DNA from: Rattus norvegicus | Lineage: Eukaryota; Chordata; Mammalia; Rodentia; Muridae | Direction of reading: 5' to 3' | NCBI RefSeq assembly: GCF_036323735.1 | Contig: NC_086024.1 | Span: 132,222,053-132,286,052 of the forward strand | DNA: 64,000 nt | Part shown: positions 22,608 through 34,639 of the stretch, one piece after another | Layout of the letters: every line of letters starts with the position of its first letter | Numbering within the stretch: position 1 is the stretch's first letter | Made by a program: the position numbers and the translations under genes | The notes under the pieces: generated by a model | The model's database searches: none | Told to the model about the DNA's origin: nothing | What the model saw: the letters and a program-made list of their open reading frames with translations, nothing else

Positions 22608-23035
22608 CATGTGTGTTTGTGTATGTATGTGCGTGCATGCGTGTGTGTGTGTGTGTATGGACATGTGTATATGTGTATATGTGTGAGTACATGTGTGTGT
22701 TTGTGTGTACGTGTGTGTACATGTGTGTATGTACATGTGTATGTGTGTGTACATGTGTATGTGTGTGTATGTATACATGTATGTGTGTGTGTTTGTGTAT
22801 GTATGTGCATGCATGCGTGTGTGTGTATGTACATGTGTATATGTGTATATGTGTGTTCGTGTGTGTACATGTGTGTATGTACATGTGTATGTGTGTGTAC
22901 ATGTGTATGTGTGTATGTATACATGTATGTGTGTGTGTTTGTGTATGTGTACGTGGGTACATGTGTATGTGTGTATGTATACATGTATGTGTGTGTGTTT
23001 GTGTATGTGTACGTGGGTGCATGTGTGTGTGCATG
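22608..23035 (+). repeat. Complex (TG/TA/CATG)n array with higher-order periods
   Basis: Imperfect TG-rich array with TGTATGTACATG motifs. 22921-22980 is repeated from 22981 with a 60-bp offset, identical for about 38 bases. A longer segment beginning TTTGTGTATGTATGTGC at 22616 recurs at 22792 (176-bp offset). All six frames stay open for up to 192 codons (Cys/Val or His/Thr strings), which is a low-complexity artefact. Confidence 0.95.
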
Positions 23036-23215
23036 CACTCCATGTGTAGGTGTGCCACATGTACTTGGTTGCCCGCAGAGGCTAGACTTGTCAGATCTCC
23101 TGAGGCTGGTGTTGCAGGTGTTTGCATACTGCAGGCTTAGGCAGGAGGAACCAAATGTGGGGCCTCTGGAAGAGCAGCAAATGTCCTAACTGCTCAGTCT
23201 TCTCCTCATACTTTA
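23036..23215 (-). mobile_element. B3/B2-family SINE
   Basis: The plus strand shows 'ttgcccgcagaggctagact', 'tgtcagatctcctgaggctg', 'ggggcctctggaagagcagc' and 'taactgctcagtcttctcct', the reverse complement of B3. The TG array (22608-23035) is its expanded tail. Confidence 0.75.
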
Positions 23216-24554
23216 ACAGGGCTTTTAAGAAATGGGTTTCTGTAACCAATATGAGTTTCAATGCTAATTCTAAAGTCACTCATTGCCTCATCTATTCTGT
23301 AAACTAGAAACGATATCATCTACAGTAGAATATACACATCTGGCTACTCGGTAAATGGGCATTTCTGTTTTCTGTGGCCACAGCATCCACCTAGCACTGG
23401 AGTCTGCTTCATGACAACCATTGATATTGCCCTGGGAAATAGAGCAATATATGTAAAAGAAACTTTGACTCTGAGACCCAAATATCTTACTCATTCCAAT
23501 TCAGGATGACAATTCCCAGCACTTTAGAGCGAGGGAAACATCTAACGGGTCATGGAATTAGAGCTTCTCAATTTGGGAAGTAAAGAGACAGGCCTAGAGA
23601 CAATGCAAGGTTTGCCAGAGACCAGAGGCTGATGGTGACTGGAACTGGGTCCCTGGTAGCTACTCACACGTTGGTTCCACAGGACAGGCTGCCTGTGGGG
23701 AGAAAAGAAAGCCACAGAGCTGGTGAGACACTGTGGATTTATAAGAGAGAGAATTTCCAAACTTCACCTTTCTTTGTGCAGATCTTAAAACACTGAGGAA
23801 GGAGCCTGGGCACATCCTACCAGTCGCGGGTGTCGCATGACCCTCTCCAACCTCTTTGAACGAATGGGGTTCTGCAGTGTCTAGAATGAGCCACAAAGAG
23901 AATGAACGTTTACTCAGAAGCAAATGCCTCTGTCACTTAGCTGTTTTCTTGTCTGAAAGGCTGGGCCAGGAGTTGTCAGCACCCATCTTTAGGAGGGGTT
24001 GGGGTGTATCTGTCACCTGGAAAGCAAGCTCCTGGCCCACCATGTGTGCATGTGGGATGTCTCTTCGTATTTTTAGGAGGGTTTGGGGTTTTTTTTTAGG
24101 ATGGAGATAGCCAAAATATTTTTGCTGTACAGCAGGCACTGTTTTGTGTTGAGGTGTGGGGAAGGAAGGGAGTGGGGAGGTTTAAGAGCAGATCGTTGAT
24201 GAAAATGGCAAATGTCTTCCTAGACCTAGAGAACAAATGTGCTGTCCTCACAGGGTCCAGTGAGCCTCCAGCTTGCCCCTCTTCAGACCTCCAATCTGCA
24301 CAGTAGTGAGCATGCTGGGAAAGAAGCCTGAAATGAGGCTCAGAGAAGACAAGGGACACAGGACAGCCACGTCCTTTGAGGTGGGATGACATGGAGAGTT
24401 CCAAGGATAGAAGTTGGAAAGGACCCTGTCTCAGCAGGTGACAGCCTTCAAAGCAGGATCTCGGTTGAGCATGGGGCCCCATGGACAAAGGTGCATTGAC
24501 ATGTGATTCTATCTCTTCCCATCGCTCTGCTGATAGGTGCAGTTCAAATAATAG
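23216..24554. other. Unique sequence
   Basis: About 1.3 kb. A 199-codon minus frame spans 24096-24695 and partly overlaps a MIR relic. It has no recognisable domain and is not called as a gene. Confidence 0.45.
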
Positions 24555-24690
24555 CTCGAACCCTGGGAGTTGGCACTGCAACTGGACTGCACAGATGAAG
24601 AAACTGGGGAGCAGAGAGTCACTTGATTCATGAACCACAGAGATGGGGTTTGAATGCGTGTCTTCTCTGGCCATGTCTGTGATGCTTTCA
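24555..24690 (-). mobile_element. MIR SINE relic
   Basis: 'cacagatgaagaaactgggg', 'agcagagagtcacttgattc', 'agagatggggtttgaatgcg' follow the reverse-complement MIR order (ACAGATGAGGAAACTGAGG, AGAGAGGTTAAGT, GGGATTTGAACCC). Confidence 0.65.
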
Positions 24691-25594
24691 CACACAAATA
24701 TGCTAAAGATGTGCTATAGGGCCAGGGCTGAGTAGCAGGGAGCGGGGAGCTGAAGGCTTGGTGGGAAGATGGGTGTGAAGAAGGTCAAAGGTGGGATTCA
24801 GTAAGAGTAAAGGCTCCCCACAGACCAGTGAGTTTAGGCTCTGTGGGTTTTTTCTGTTTTCCTTTATTTTTTACCTTAGTTGGTTTTCTCACTGAAAATG
24901 GAGAGATAGTCTCAGCCCGGGTGTTTCAAAAGCAGCTGTGGGATGGATTTAGACACTAGCTCTTCTGACCAAAAGAGATGTGAGGAGACCCTAAAAGGCT
25001 ATCAAATCAGATAAGGACAGCTAAAGACTTGAGCTGGGAAGGGAAGGAAAGGAACACTAGAGTCAATGTTACAGCGTCTCCAAGATGCAGGACTGAGCAG
25101 GGAGGTCCAGCAGCTGCCGGGAGGGGTGTCTGAGGGAGTTTGCCAATGTCTCAAGTCGAAGCCTTTGCCCTCGAGGCCTTTCTTCCCAGAGTCCAGTGGC
25201 AGGAGCTGGCAACTAAATGACTGCCAGTAGGAACTAGACGACGATGGCTGGGACTGGATAGTGCATGGCAAGGCAAGAGAAGACAAGAGGACTCAGCCAG
25301 GCCACACGTGCAAGGTCACAACAGATGTTCGCATGCTGGCTATGGACCACCCTTGTGAAAAGAAATGTCCACAGAAGGTCAGATTGCTAACAGAGCATGT
25401 GGTATATGTCAAGGGGCCCATGCCGTGGATAGCTCCCATCCAGTTGTGAAGCCTAGTGTTTTCCATCCCTTTGTAGTTCTCCCAGATGCTGTGGGTATGC
25501 AAAGTCAAGACAATATAGGAGACACAAAGACATGTCCCACTCTGTTGTCCCCTGGCTATTTCCCAGCAGAGGCCTGGGGAAATGTCCTTACTCC
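24691..25594. other. Unique sequence
   Basis: Nothing recognised in about 900 bp. Confidence 0.4.
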
Positions 25595-25690
25595 ACTCAG
25601 TTCCCTTATCTGTAAGACAGAGGTGACAATGGCAATGTGGAGTGACAGAGAAGTTAGCAGATATGTGATGAGAATCTGACCCCTGAAATG
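25595..25690 (+). mobile_element. MIR-like SINE relic
   Basis: 'cagttcccttatctgtaaga' corresponds to the MIR/L2-associated CAGTTTCCTCATCTGTAAAATG. The following 'gacaatggcaatg' is diverged. Confidence 0.5.
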
Positions 25691-28600
25691 CTACCCATGT
25701 CTCTAGGGCTGCTACTCACAGTCACCAGGTAAGGTAAAAGCCATGGCCTATATCCTATTTGGTCACTGTTTGTAAACAGAGAGAGAGTTAATGAAAATGC
25801 CAAGTCCCCACATTTCTTCCTAGGGAAAAAGAATGAAGCTTCATGTCCTTCCCATCTTAGATAAAGAACAGAAGAAGATAAATTCTCTTAGAGTATTTTG
25901 CCAAAGCAGAGGGGTCCCCATCTGGTTAAAGGGTGACAGTAACATGCCTGAAGGGAGCTGCCCTATAGGTGTCCTGGAGCAAAGTCACTCAAAAAGGAAG
26001 CTGGGGAATGAGGACTCTGTTTCTAGACCCTCCGCTATGTCAACTACCCTCAGGTGAGCATCCTGCCTGTTCTGTGCAGAAAAGTTGGAAGTATCTCTCA
26101 AATCACATAATCACCAATGGTGTCTGATTTGACAGTCTCTGCCCCCATGCTCCACCAGGATCTTAGCAGCTGTACAGGGGGACAGAGGGAAAATTGCCAC
26201 AGGTAAAAAGAGCCTCACAATCCAGTCAGAGTTCAAAAAGAACGCCACAACTGCTCTACCTGCCTCCTTCATCCCTCTTACCTGGGATAAGAAAGTTTTA
26301 CTGTCAGGGAGGCTTAGGCATGTGTCAGAAGACTTTACCAAGCACACAAATCTATGTGGCAGTGCCCTTGGGATTGGATGGACAGGGCTACTCATACTAA
26401 CGGTGGGACAGTATTCTTTGAGGTCAATTCATAGTTGCCAAGTGACCACGAGAGAGCTGGGTGTCCAACCACACAGTAAGGTTGATGGAGGTAGAATGAG
26501 CTAGGGTATCCTAGGAACCATGACAAATCTTACCTCAAACTTCAGTGGGCCAACGGCAAAATTCCATTTCTGTTCCTCAGGCCACTTGCTCATGACCATA
26601 ACGCTCTAGCTTCAAGGTGCTTAAGATTCATTCATGGAGCTCATAAAAATTCATCTTACCTAAGGAGGATATGTTCCAAGAACCCCAGAGTGCAGAGTAA
26701 TCACAGATAGATTCAAACCCTCCACACACTGCTTTCCTTATCCAAACAAACCCACGGTAAAGCTAAAGGCATAAATTAGGCACAAGAAAAGATTAACAAT
26801 GACTATCAACAAAATAGACCAATTAACAGTGTGCTGTAATAAGGATTTTACTTTCACCCTTTCAGCTAAAGGAAGCTCTTTATAAAACTCTTTTGGATAT
26901 ATAAATTCTCTGCACCACAACACTTACATCATAGGTCCCAATTAAATGAAGTAAGGATAACTTAAGTTGTGATATCAAAGGCCGATCTCATAACCAGACT
27001 GCTAAGTTAGTAATGGGTGGGCAGTGTATAGAGCATGCATGCACTGAGCAAAGACTGATTTTTGGTTGGTGGGATGAAGTGAGAGTACTCATGCCTTCAC
27101 TGTGCTACTCAGAACAATGTTCAATTTACAGTGTATCAATCATTTATGTCTAGAATTTGCTATTTATGTGTTTGGACCTGCTGTACTCTGGTTACTAAGA
27201 CCACAAAAAGTGAAGCTGTAGGTAAGGGATAAGGTGCCTCCTGCTACAAGGGAATTCAAAGGACACTTGGGAATTTGTATTTCTTTAAGGCTTATTCCTC
27301 AAGTGAGTTAGAACACATGAGGAAGAACATTGGCCAGGAATTCCATCAGAACCTAGACTGATCTGATTCATGACCAATAAGTTATTACAAAGCTCAAAGA
27401 ACTCAGGAAGAGCCAATGGTGAGGCAAGAACATGGAAGGGTTCTCATCTATGTCTCACCGAAGCATCTCTGAGAAGGTCACACTCAGTTGAGACTTGAGT
27501 CTGGGAGCTGGCCACAGGGATAGTGGAATCTTCTGGGCAAAGGAACCAGTTTTGGAGACCTAGCAGGTCATAGAGTGTTGGGATGCTAGCAGGATTCTGT
27601 AGATCTACCAAGGACAGGAAGAAAGGGAAGGAGAAACTGGAGACCTGGCACTGAGTCAAGCAGTAGTCTAAGCATCAGGATCCATAAATCTACATGAAGA
27701 CACTGGATTTTACACAGAAGGCATAAGGGAGCCAGAGTATTTAAAGTTCAGGGAATTTGATCATGTGAAGTTATTGTCATGGGGTGCTGTGGGACATATT
27801 TGAAAGGTGGTCATTTCCAAGCATCTGTTGACAGGCATGGATGGTAGTACTAGAAAGGGACAGTAGATGTAGAAACGGCACAGGTGAAGGAGATTTAGGA
27901 GGTGATGTCCATGTCCACCAACTGGCAGAGGTATGTGAGCAGGAAAAGGAGGTGCCAAGGCTGACATTCAGGACTAAACCCAAGCCACTGATGTTCAGTT
28001 ATTTCCTCCCTATAGAAATACCTTGAGAGAGGAGATAAAATCACAAGGCTCAGGAAGTAATGGAAATTGATGGGTCCCAGGAAGCTGTAGCTTATAAGAT
28101 TTACACGATCCTTCCATAGGTTACACAAGCACCCCTGATTGCTGTGAAGGAGACACTGTCTTCTATAGGACTGTCTATAAGTCATGCACAGAACTCTAAG
28201 GATGCAACTTCTCTGAGCCATTGCCTGTACTGGGGTGGGCACTTCCTTGATGCAGCGGCCTTTGAGCTACCAATGCTCCTGCATCTGACCCCAGTCACCC
28301 CTAGTTCATAAACCTGAACTTGGACAGCAGTTTCTTTGGTTTGTTGAAGGTGCCCTACCTGGGGTAAAAAGATTCTTGTTTTAACTTCCCAAAGAAAAGT
28401 CTCCAAACTAACACTGTATATACTTTGCATGACACCTGAATGGGGACAGCAGGAGGTAGACCAGCTGCAAGGTCCTCCAAGTCCTGGTCAGTGACTTGTC
28501 TGCTTCTGATGCCTGCTTGCCTTCCTGTGCATGGCTAGATGCACATCTGGAGATGAGTCTGAGAAAAAATACTTTGGGGTTCTGATCCCCCTTATGATGT

Positions 28601-28699
28601 GAGACATTGTAAGGAAAACATGAGGTAGGAGATCTATGTAGACATGGAATTCAAAAGCAAGGGACAGAAGATGCTTGCTACCAGAGTGATCGGGATCAA
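25691..28699. other. Long unique interval
   Basis: About 3 kb in which I recognise no rodent SINE, LINE, LTR or gene. It is the longest stretch of the window without an identified repeat. AT-rich between 26640 and 27200. Frames are at most 115 codons (27895-28242 minus) with no domain signature. Confidence 0.45.
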
Positions 28700-28830
28700 T
28701 AATACAGACACTAACAGGAATTATAGGAAAGGAAGAGAAGATGGGGAGGACAGAGGGAGGAAGAGGGGAAAGGAAGAAAAAGGTGGAGAGGGTTAGAGAA
28801 AGCACAAGATGAGAGTTGAAAGACAGAGAG
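28700..28830. repeat. Purine-rich (GA) tract
   Basis: Almost all A/G from 28725 to 28810 (GGAAAGGAAGAGAAGATGGG type blocks), degenerate. Confidence 0.7.
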
Positions 28831-29139
28831 ATGGAAAAGCTAACTTGAGAGAGGGGTTCAGATGGGAGAGTTAATGGTCAAGGTGAATCTAGATCTTGAA
28901 AGCAAGAGAATTGTACTGATAAGAATGGAAAGCCATATCTAGACTCACTACAAAAAGGTTTAATGAAGCTTTGCCTCTGGAGGAAGCTGTTATTAATTAT
29001 ACAGTACCATCTATAGTCATCCTTAAATTAACACAGTTGAGGAGGCTAAGGGTAATTTATGAATCATCGCCATGGTGTCAGACACCTTATAAATATTATC
29101 CATAAGAATGACCCCGGATCAATTGCTTTCATTGGAAAG
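28831..29139. other. Unique sequence
   Basis: Includes an AT-rich patch with TATTAATTATAC near 28990. Otherwise nothing recognised. Confidence 0.4.
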
Positions 29140-29320
29140 GTAAGGCTCTAACATCTCACACACATTAGTTAATATTTAAAACAGTCCTGTGGAGTAAGTG
29201 GTTCTCAGTTATCAGTAGTTTTCTGATCAAAATACATTGTCAGAAGATTCAAGGGACTCAGCCAAGCTCAAACAGCCAACTGGTATACCTGGAATGGAAA
29301 CCTTGTTACCTGGTTTCACC
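29140..29320 (-). mobile_element. MIR-like SINE relic
   Basis: 'aaaacagtcctgtggagtaa', then 'gggactcagccaagctcaaa' and 'cagccaactggtatacctgg' follow the reverse-complement MIR layout (CAACCCTGTGAGGTAG, TCACACAGCTAGTAAGTGG). Followed by an A-run at about 29354-29368. Confidence 0.5.
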
Positions 29321-30304
29321 ATGTTACGCCTCTCTTTGCCAATGCCTGGGAACAAAAAAAAAAAAAAAGAGGAGACAGAGTTGTCAGCTGTGCAAAGGCA
29401 GATGGACTCATCCCTTTGTGGCTGGATAAAAAGTACTGTTTGAAGCCCTTTCTTTCCTGCTGCAAGTTGGTCTGAGCCTAGCCTACTGGTAACCTCCTGA
29501 GCACTCCTAGTCTCTCCTGATTTCTATATAATCCCTGGTCAGCTACTTGAGAACTTCCCCCACCTGATTTATGAATGCATTTGCTAGGCTTTGGTCATAA
29601 ATCTCCACCCCCTAGGACATTTTAGCTGTGGTATTTATTGACCAAAGACAACTTATGTTGAAAAAATATCTTTTGAGATTTTGCCAGATAATCACTATGG
29701 GATAGTTGAGAAAACAGTGTCCTCAGGTAAATAAAACACTGCAAGCAGTTGGTCTTGCTAGCGGGGAAAAATTCCTCTGCTGTTGACTGAACGTCTTTTG
29801 TGCGTTGTGCTATTTTAACAGAGCAGACAGTTTTTTTCATATCTGTCTCTTTCCCACCTCACAAATTCATCAAGGGAAAATGGAGAAAAGGAATTGTCAA
29901 AAGACCTCTCCCTCGGGGCGTAGGGAAGTTTTGATTCCTTTGAACCAGAACTTCAGGCCAAATGTGTCTCAGAAGCAGTCAGGTGGCAGAACACCTGGGT
30001 GAGCACAATGTAATACGGATGCTGTCGGCGTAGAAAGCCACAGATATGAATATGCACAGAATCTGATACTGACGCCTGGTTCTAGTATGAACAAGTTAAA
30101 CTTTAGAAAACACTACTGGGGGGAATTGAAAATGTCCATCAGTTAACTCTACTTGTATGTCAGTACTTGTGTGCCTTTGCAAGGGGAGGTGCAAACCTGA
30201 AAAACACAATCAAGGCCAGAACTAACTTTAGCCCATTCTATAGGTCAAATACCGTTTAAGTGCATCCATAAGCTTCCACAGATAGGAAAGTTGGTGATAT
30301 TGGG
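29321..30304. other. Unique sequence
   Basis: About 1 kb, nothing recognised apart from a 15-nt A-run at its left end. Confidence 0.4.
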
Positions 30305-30448
30305 AATGATGGTACATTTTTTTAATTTTTTTTGTTTTGTTTTTAAATGGGGTCCTTCTGTGTAGCTCTGGCTGACACAAAACTCATTTTGTAAGCCAGG
30401 ATGAACTCACAGAGATCCTCCTGGCTCTGTATCCCAAGTTCTGGCAAG
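30305..30448 (-). mobile_element. B1 SINE
   Basis: T-rich tail, then 'ccttctgtgtagctctggct', 'gtaagccaggatgaactcac' and 'agatcctcctggctctgtat', the reverse complement of the 7SL-derived B1. Diverged. Confidence 0.82.
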
Positions 30449-30770
30449 AATGACGGGGCTGTTAAGAGGTGGAGCCTAGGACATCATTACTTCATTAGGG
30501 ATTTGCCCTTGGGAAGGGCTTAAAATAGTTTTTGTGGGATCCAGTTGTGTTCCTGTTCTGGCTTCCTGTTTTTTTATCATGTGATCTCTGCCTTTCATCA
30601 GCTTCTACCATGTGATGCCAAACACAGAAAAGTATTCACCAAACCCAAGTTCATGCTGCTGGCATCGTGCTTTTGGACCTCCAGTAGTGTGAGCTACAAA
30701 GACCCCTTTTCTTTATAAGGTCTCCCTTCTTTGGGTATTGGTTGTAGTAATGGAAATCTAAGACAATCAT
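30449..30770 (+). mobile_element. Ancient MaLR LTR (MST/MLT1-like)
   Basis: 'gttaagaggtggagcctagg', 'gggatttgcccttgggaagg', 'catgtgatctctgcctttca', 'cctccagtagtgtgagctac' and the end 'ggaaatctaagacaa' follow the classic MST/MLT1 LTR order (GGTGGGGCCTTTGGGAGG ... CTGTGAGAAATAAA ... GACTAAGACA). Confidence 0.65.
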
Positions 30771-32157
30771 CCTTATCTATTGGAAAGAAAAGTGATGTTC
30801 TTAGTTGTTACATGACAGGGAATATCGTAACTTCAAGTAAGTATTCCAGGATTTCCTAAGTCCACAGTCTTGTTAGTCATAGAAGAGAAGCTGACATCTG
30901 AAAACAGAGTCATGAAAAGCACTGGTGGATTGCTTTTGGTCCAGGTTTTTATGCCGTTGCTCACACAAGAACTCATTGTTGGGTCATTTTCTGGGGGTTC
31001 TGAATTCCTATTTTAGTGCTGCTAAGCTACATTTAATTTTTTTTAATTTATATTTCAAAAACATAAAGGTAAAAAAAAAACACTTGTGTGAGTCAGAGCT
31101 GACCAGGGTCATCAACTTGGCCATGGGCCAAGGTCAAAGGACTGCTATAAGAATTCCAAAAAGGTGTGAACGAGGGCTCAAATATCTGAGACTTTGAGCA
31201 AGCATCCAGACACTCCCACCTCCATCCCCACCCCTGGATTAGACTCAGCTCTGGCTGTTTTTATTCTGATGCCCTCTGACCTTGACTCTCCCATGGTGTG
31301 ACCCCCCAAACTTTCAATCCAAGTGGTAGTTATAAAGATTGGTGTTTGCTGCTGACACTCACAGTCCCCACATCAGCTGTATGCCAAAATCTGTCACCTC
31401 TGTATAGTAGAGTTCAGGTCTCTGCCCTCTCATCTCACCCGTGAGCAAGTGAGTAGGACACTGGGTCAGAGGAGCTGACAAGCCAAGATGTCTGTGCAGA
31501 GCCCTTCTCTTGCTGAGTGACAGAGCAGGAATCCAAAGCCTCCTTTTGTTTTCTTGCTCTGAGGTGCCCTGCTCACTTATGTATGTGCTGTCTGTCTCCA
31601 GGAACATCTGTACCAAGCATCTATGGTGGCTTCTAACCGAGGGTCTCCTTAACTCACCTGGCCTCCACACACACTGGTCTCCAGACTCGAGGCTCACTAC
31701 TATTCTGAGTGTTTCGTCTCAGTGTTGAGGGCTTGCATCAGCCCCATCTTTGGTTGGAATGAGGTATCCCCTATCTCTATTAAGTGTGCCCTCGCTCACC
31801 AGACAGAGAGGTACATGCCACTAATTGTCTTTCAGAGTTCATAGACCCTTGCCCACAGAGCATTTGTAAGTTCCCAGTAGACTGTGTTCCACATTGATCC
31901 TAGGAGAGATGTAGACATCACTTATCAGTCACTCACATTACCCAGGTCCATTCACCTTCAAACACCTATAGATATATGCTGAAATGAGATGAGACTGGCC
32001 TGTTTCTTCGCGGTATTCTTGTCATCTCAGCATGCCCTGTCACCTCTGGCCTGTGTGTCAAAGCCTGAAATGTCCCTGCCAACTGTTCTATGTATTCTCC
32101 AGACTTCATCTGGGGTGACACTGTGGAGTGATTGCAACATGGCTGTTCTAAACCTTG
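30771..32157. other. Unique sequence
   Basis: About 1.4 kb with no recognised repeat. Overlapping 60-110 codon frames on both strands show no domain features. Confidence 0.4.
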
Positions 32158-32337
32158 AGTCAGGTTGGAAGACAGCTTAGTGAAGTACTTGCCTTTCAAG
32201 CACAGAGACCTGAGTATGAGACCTGATTTTGATGCCGAGAGCTTACACCAAACTGCCAGGTGTGGTAGCATATACCTGTAATCTCAATATGGGGGAGAGA
32301 GAAGCAGGAGGATTCTTGGGGATAACTGCCTAACCAA

Positions 32338-32373
<36 letters not shown>

Positions 32374-32480
32374 GTATAGTACCTGAGGAGCATCACCAGA
32401 GGTTGACCTCCAGCCTTTGTATGCAAAAAGACACACGTGTCAGCCTCTACACATAGGTACTTGCCCACATATAAGTGTTG
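32158..32480 (+). mobile_element. B4-family SINE with internal (AAAT)n
   Basis: Head 'tggaagacagcttagtgaag', then 'ccaggtgtggtagcatatac' and 'ctgtaatctcaatatggggg' (B1-like body), an AAAT array of about 8 units (32335-32372), then 'gtacctgaggagcatcacca' and 'ggttgacctccagcctttg'. This is a full-length B4 layout. Confidence 0.85.
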
Positions 32481-32710
32481 CTGGTCATTGCTTGACAACC
32501 AGGACTCATCTGGAGAAAGCCATCACTTGTCAGCTCAACCTCCTGCAGGCATGTTCCTAATGTGGTGTTTCACGTCCGTGGCTCTCTACTGTCTTAGGAT
32601 GCAAATGATAGTCTTCCTACTTTATGAATTGACTTCTTTGTATCTCTTTTGACTGCCTTAGATTTCAGTTCAAAGACCATAAATACATGTGTGTGCGCAT
32701 GTGCAAGCAT

Positions 32711-32712
<2 letters not shown>
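32481..32712. other. Unique sequence
   Basis: Nothing recognised. Confidence 0.4.
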
Positions 32713-32752
<40 letters not shown>

Positions 32753-32786
32753 CCCTCCTTCCGTTCCTCTCTCTCTCTCTCTCTCT

Positions 32787-32834
<48 letters not shown>
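32713..32834 (+). repeat. (TC)n-(AC)n compound microsatellite
   Basis: Two TC blocks (32713-32750 and 32768-32788) split by CTCCCTCCTTCCGTTC, then about 22 AC units. Confidence 0.97.
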
Positions 32835-32836
<2 letters not shown>

Positions 32837-33239
32837 CTAGGGAAGTTCTGGGGTCATTTTGCCCCCTTACTAATTTTGTAACTGAGACAACACCCACCAC
32901 CCTGGCAGTGTTCAACCTTCACAAGGAAAAGGTGACGGTGATTTCACTCCTTGCACTCAGAGCATCTGCTGAGCTGCACGGGACTAGGGAGCGAGTTGGG
33001 AAAAGAGGGCTCCTCCTTCAGGGGGCCATGAGAAGTGAAGTCTTTTATTGTGTGAGCGAATGTCTTTGGCTGGAAACTCACCCATGTACTAGAAGGCTCA
33101 CAGCTCTCTTTCACTTAGGAAAGGGAAAGTACTGTCTCAGATCCATGAGCCCCATGGTCAGGACCATCTCACCCCAACCACTTGCTAGCATGTGTGTGAG
33201 TCCTGTAATCTCAACCTCTTGAAAATAAGGTCGGGTCAT
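32835..33239. other. Unique sequence
   Basis: Nothing recognised. The 177-codon frame crossing 32689-33222 owes half its length to the microsatellite. Confidence 0.4.
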
Positions 33240-33292
<53 letters not shown>

Positions 33293-33645
33293 TCCGTATT
33301 ACATTTGTGTGTGTGCATGTGCATTTGGACATAACTTGGCTGTGGTACATGTGTGTGGAGGCCAGAAGAGCACACCAGGAGTCCTACTCCATCAATATCC
33401 ACCTGATGCCCTTGACACAGGTTCTCTCAGTGAACCTGGAGCTGGATGCAATATTTGCTTGTTTTATTTTGTTGTTTGTATATGTGGCTGGTTACATTTT
33501 TTCCATCTAGGCTAAGTGGCCGGCAAGCCCCTAGTGATGCTCGTGAGTCTGTCCTCTGCCTCCCACTATTGACCTTACAGATCCCGTGATCTGTTTTACA
33601 AATTTGAACTCAAGTCCTCATGAGCCATCTCTGATGCCCAATATA
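33240..33645 (-). mobile_element. B4-family SINE with (GT)n tail
   Basis: (GT)n at 33242-33291 forms the tail. 'ggaggccagaagagcacacc', 'aggttctctcagtgaacctg', 'ggccggcaagcccctagtga' and 'gaactcaagtcctcatgagc' are the reverse complement of B4. Confidence 0.85.
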
Positions 33646-33856
33646 TTTTATTTAGATTTCATTTCACTGTCATGACCAAGTTCATTCTCTCCATGGATTC
33701 GGGTGTCTGAGCATGACACCCACTTGACCCATCACACATCCATCAGAGTCTAGGAAGGAACCTCACAGTGTGCATTCTGTCTGCCCAACTCATAGAATAC
33801 TGCTTGTTTCAATTTGATACATTAATATGGATGACTTGAACTAAATTATATATATA
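33646..33856. other. Unique sequence
   Basis: Nothing recognised. Confidence 0.4.
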
Positions 33857-33883
33857 TGTAAAGTTATATATATGTACATATAT

Positions 33884-33925
<42 letters not shown>

Positions 33926-33936
33926 GTAACTTTACC
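33857..33936. repeat. (TA)n/(CA)n tract flanked by inverted repeats
   Basis: GTAAAGTTAT at 33858-33867 is matched in reverse complement by GTAACTTTAC at 33926-33935 (9 of 10). Between them lie a perfect 18-bp palindrome, TATATATGTACATATATA (33867-33884), and a CA run (33885-33916). Predicted cruciform or hairpin former. Confidence 0.9.
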
Positions 33937-34059
33937 CTGACAAGTTATGCCAGGCAGCTGTGAGTCATGGCTACCTGTGGTTTGATTGAGGGTGACACGA
34001 GAAGAGGTCTTAGCCTTTCCAGGAATGTACATGTACTAAGATCTAAATAATGTTAAGAG
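33937..34059. other. Unique sequence
   Basis: Nothing recognised. Confidence 0.4.
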
Positions 34060-34400
34060 TCCCACAGTCTTTACAAATTCTTACATATTAGAATTTCAAT
34101 CCCTTTAAAATATCCAGACTCTTAAAATTCAGTCTTTTTAAAATTCAAAGTCTCTTAACTGTGGGCTCCACTAAAATGATTTCTTCCTTCACCAAGGAAA
34201 AATATCAGGGCACAGTCACAATCAAAATCAAAATCAAAGTCTCACCGTCCAATGTCTGGGATCCACTCATGATCTTCTGGGCTCCTCCAAGGGCTTGGGT
34301 CACTTCTCCAGCTCTGCCCTTTGTAGTGCACACCTTGTCTTCTAGGCTCCTGATGCCTCTACTCCATTGACTTTGTAGATGGTGCAGCTCTGATGAGTTT
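34060..34400 (-). mobile_element. Rodent interspersed repeat, probably L1 3'-end lineage
   Basis: 'caaagtctcttaactgtggg', 'aaaatatcagggcacagtca', 'ccaatgtctgggatccactc', 'gggctcctccaagggcttgg' and 'gctctgccctttgtagtgca' recur in murine genomes as an L1-associated repeat. I recognise the repeat but am unsure of the family name and orientation. Confidence 0.5.
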
Positions 34401-34639
34401 GCTTGGGAGTGAGAATCCCTCAGGCCAGGAGAATAGGCAGGAGGGAGAGATGGAAGTGCTCTGCATCCTGGGACTTTGCTGGCAATTGTTCTGCCATTCC
34501 GGGGCAACTCTGTAATTAGCATGTGAATGGAAGAGGTCTCTCACTGAAACCCACAAATAAAACTCCCTGTCTCCTGGTGATGCCTTTACTGTCCCTTTCC
34601 AGAGGAACAATGCATTTGAGTGACCTCTTAATGCAGCCC
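34401..34639. other. Unique sequence
   Basis: Nothing recognised. Confidence 0.35.

Noticed and set aside
22589..23189. Overlapping long reading frames (up to 192 codons) in all phases, Cys/Val or His/Thr rich
   Set aside because: Produced by the TG/TA array; period and composition keep every frame open.
24096..24695. 199-codon minus-strand frame
   Set aside because: Overlaps a MIR relic, has no domain signature and no splice or promoter support.
32689..33222. 177-codon frame beginning in a TC/CA tract
   Set aside because: About a third of its length is microsatellite; the remainder has no domain.
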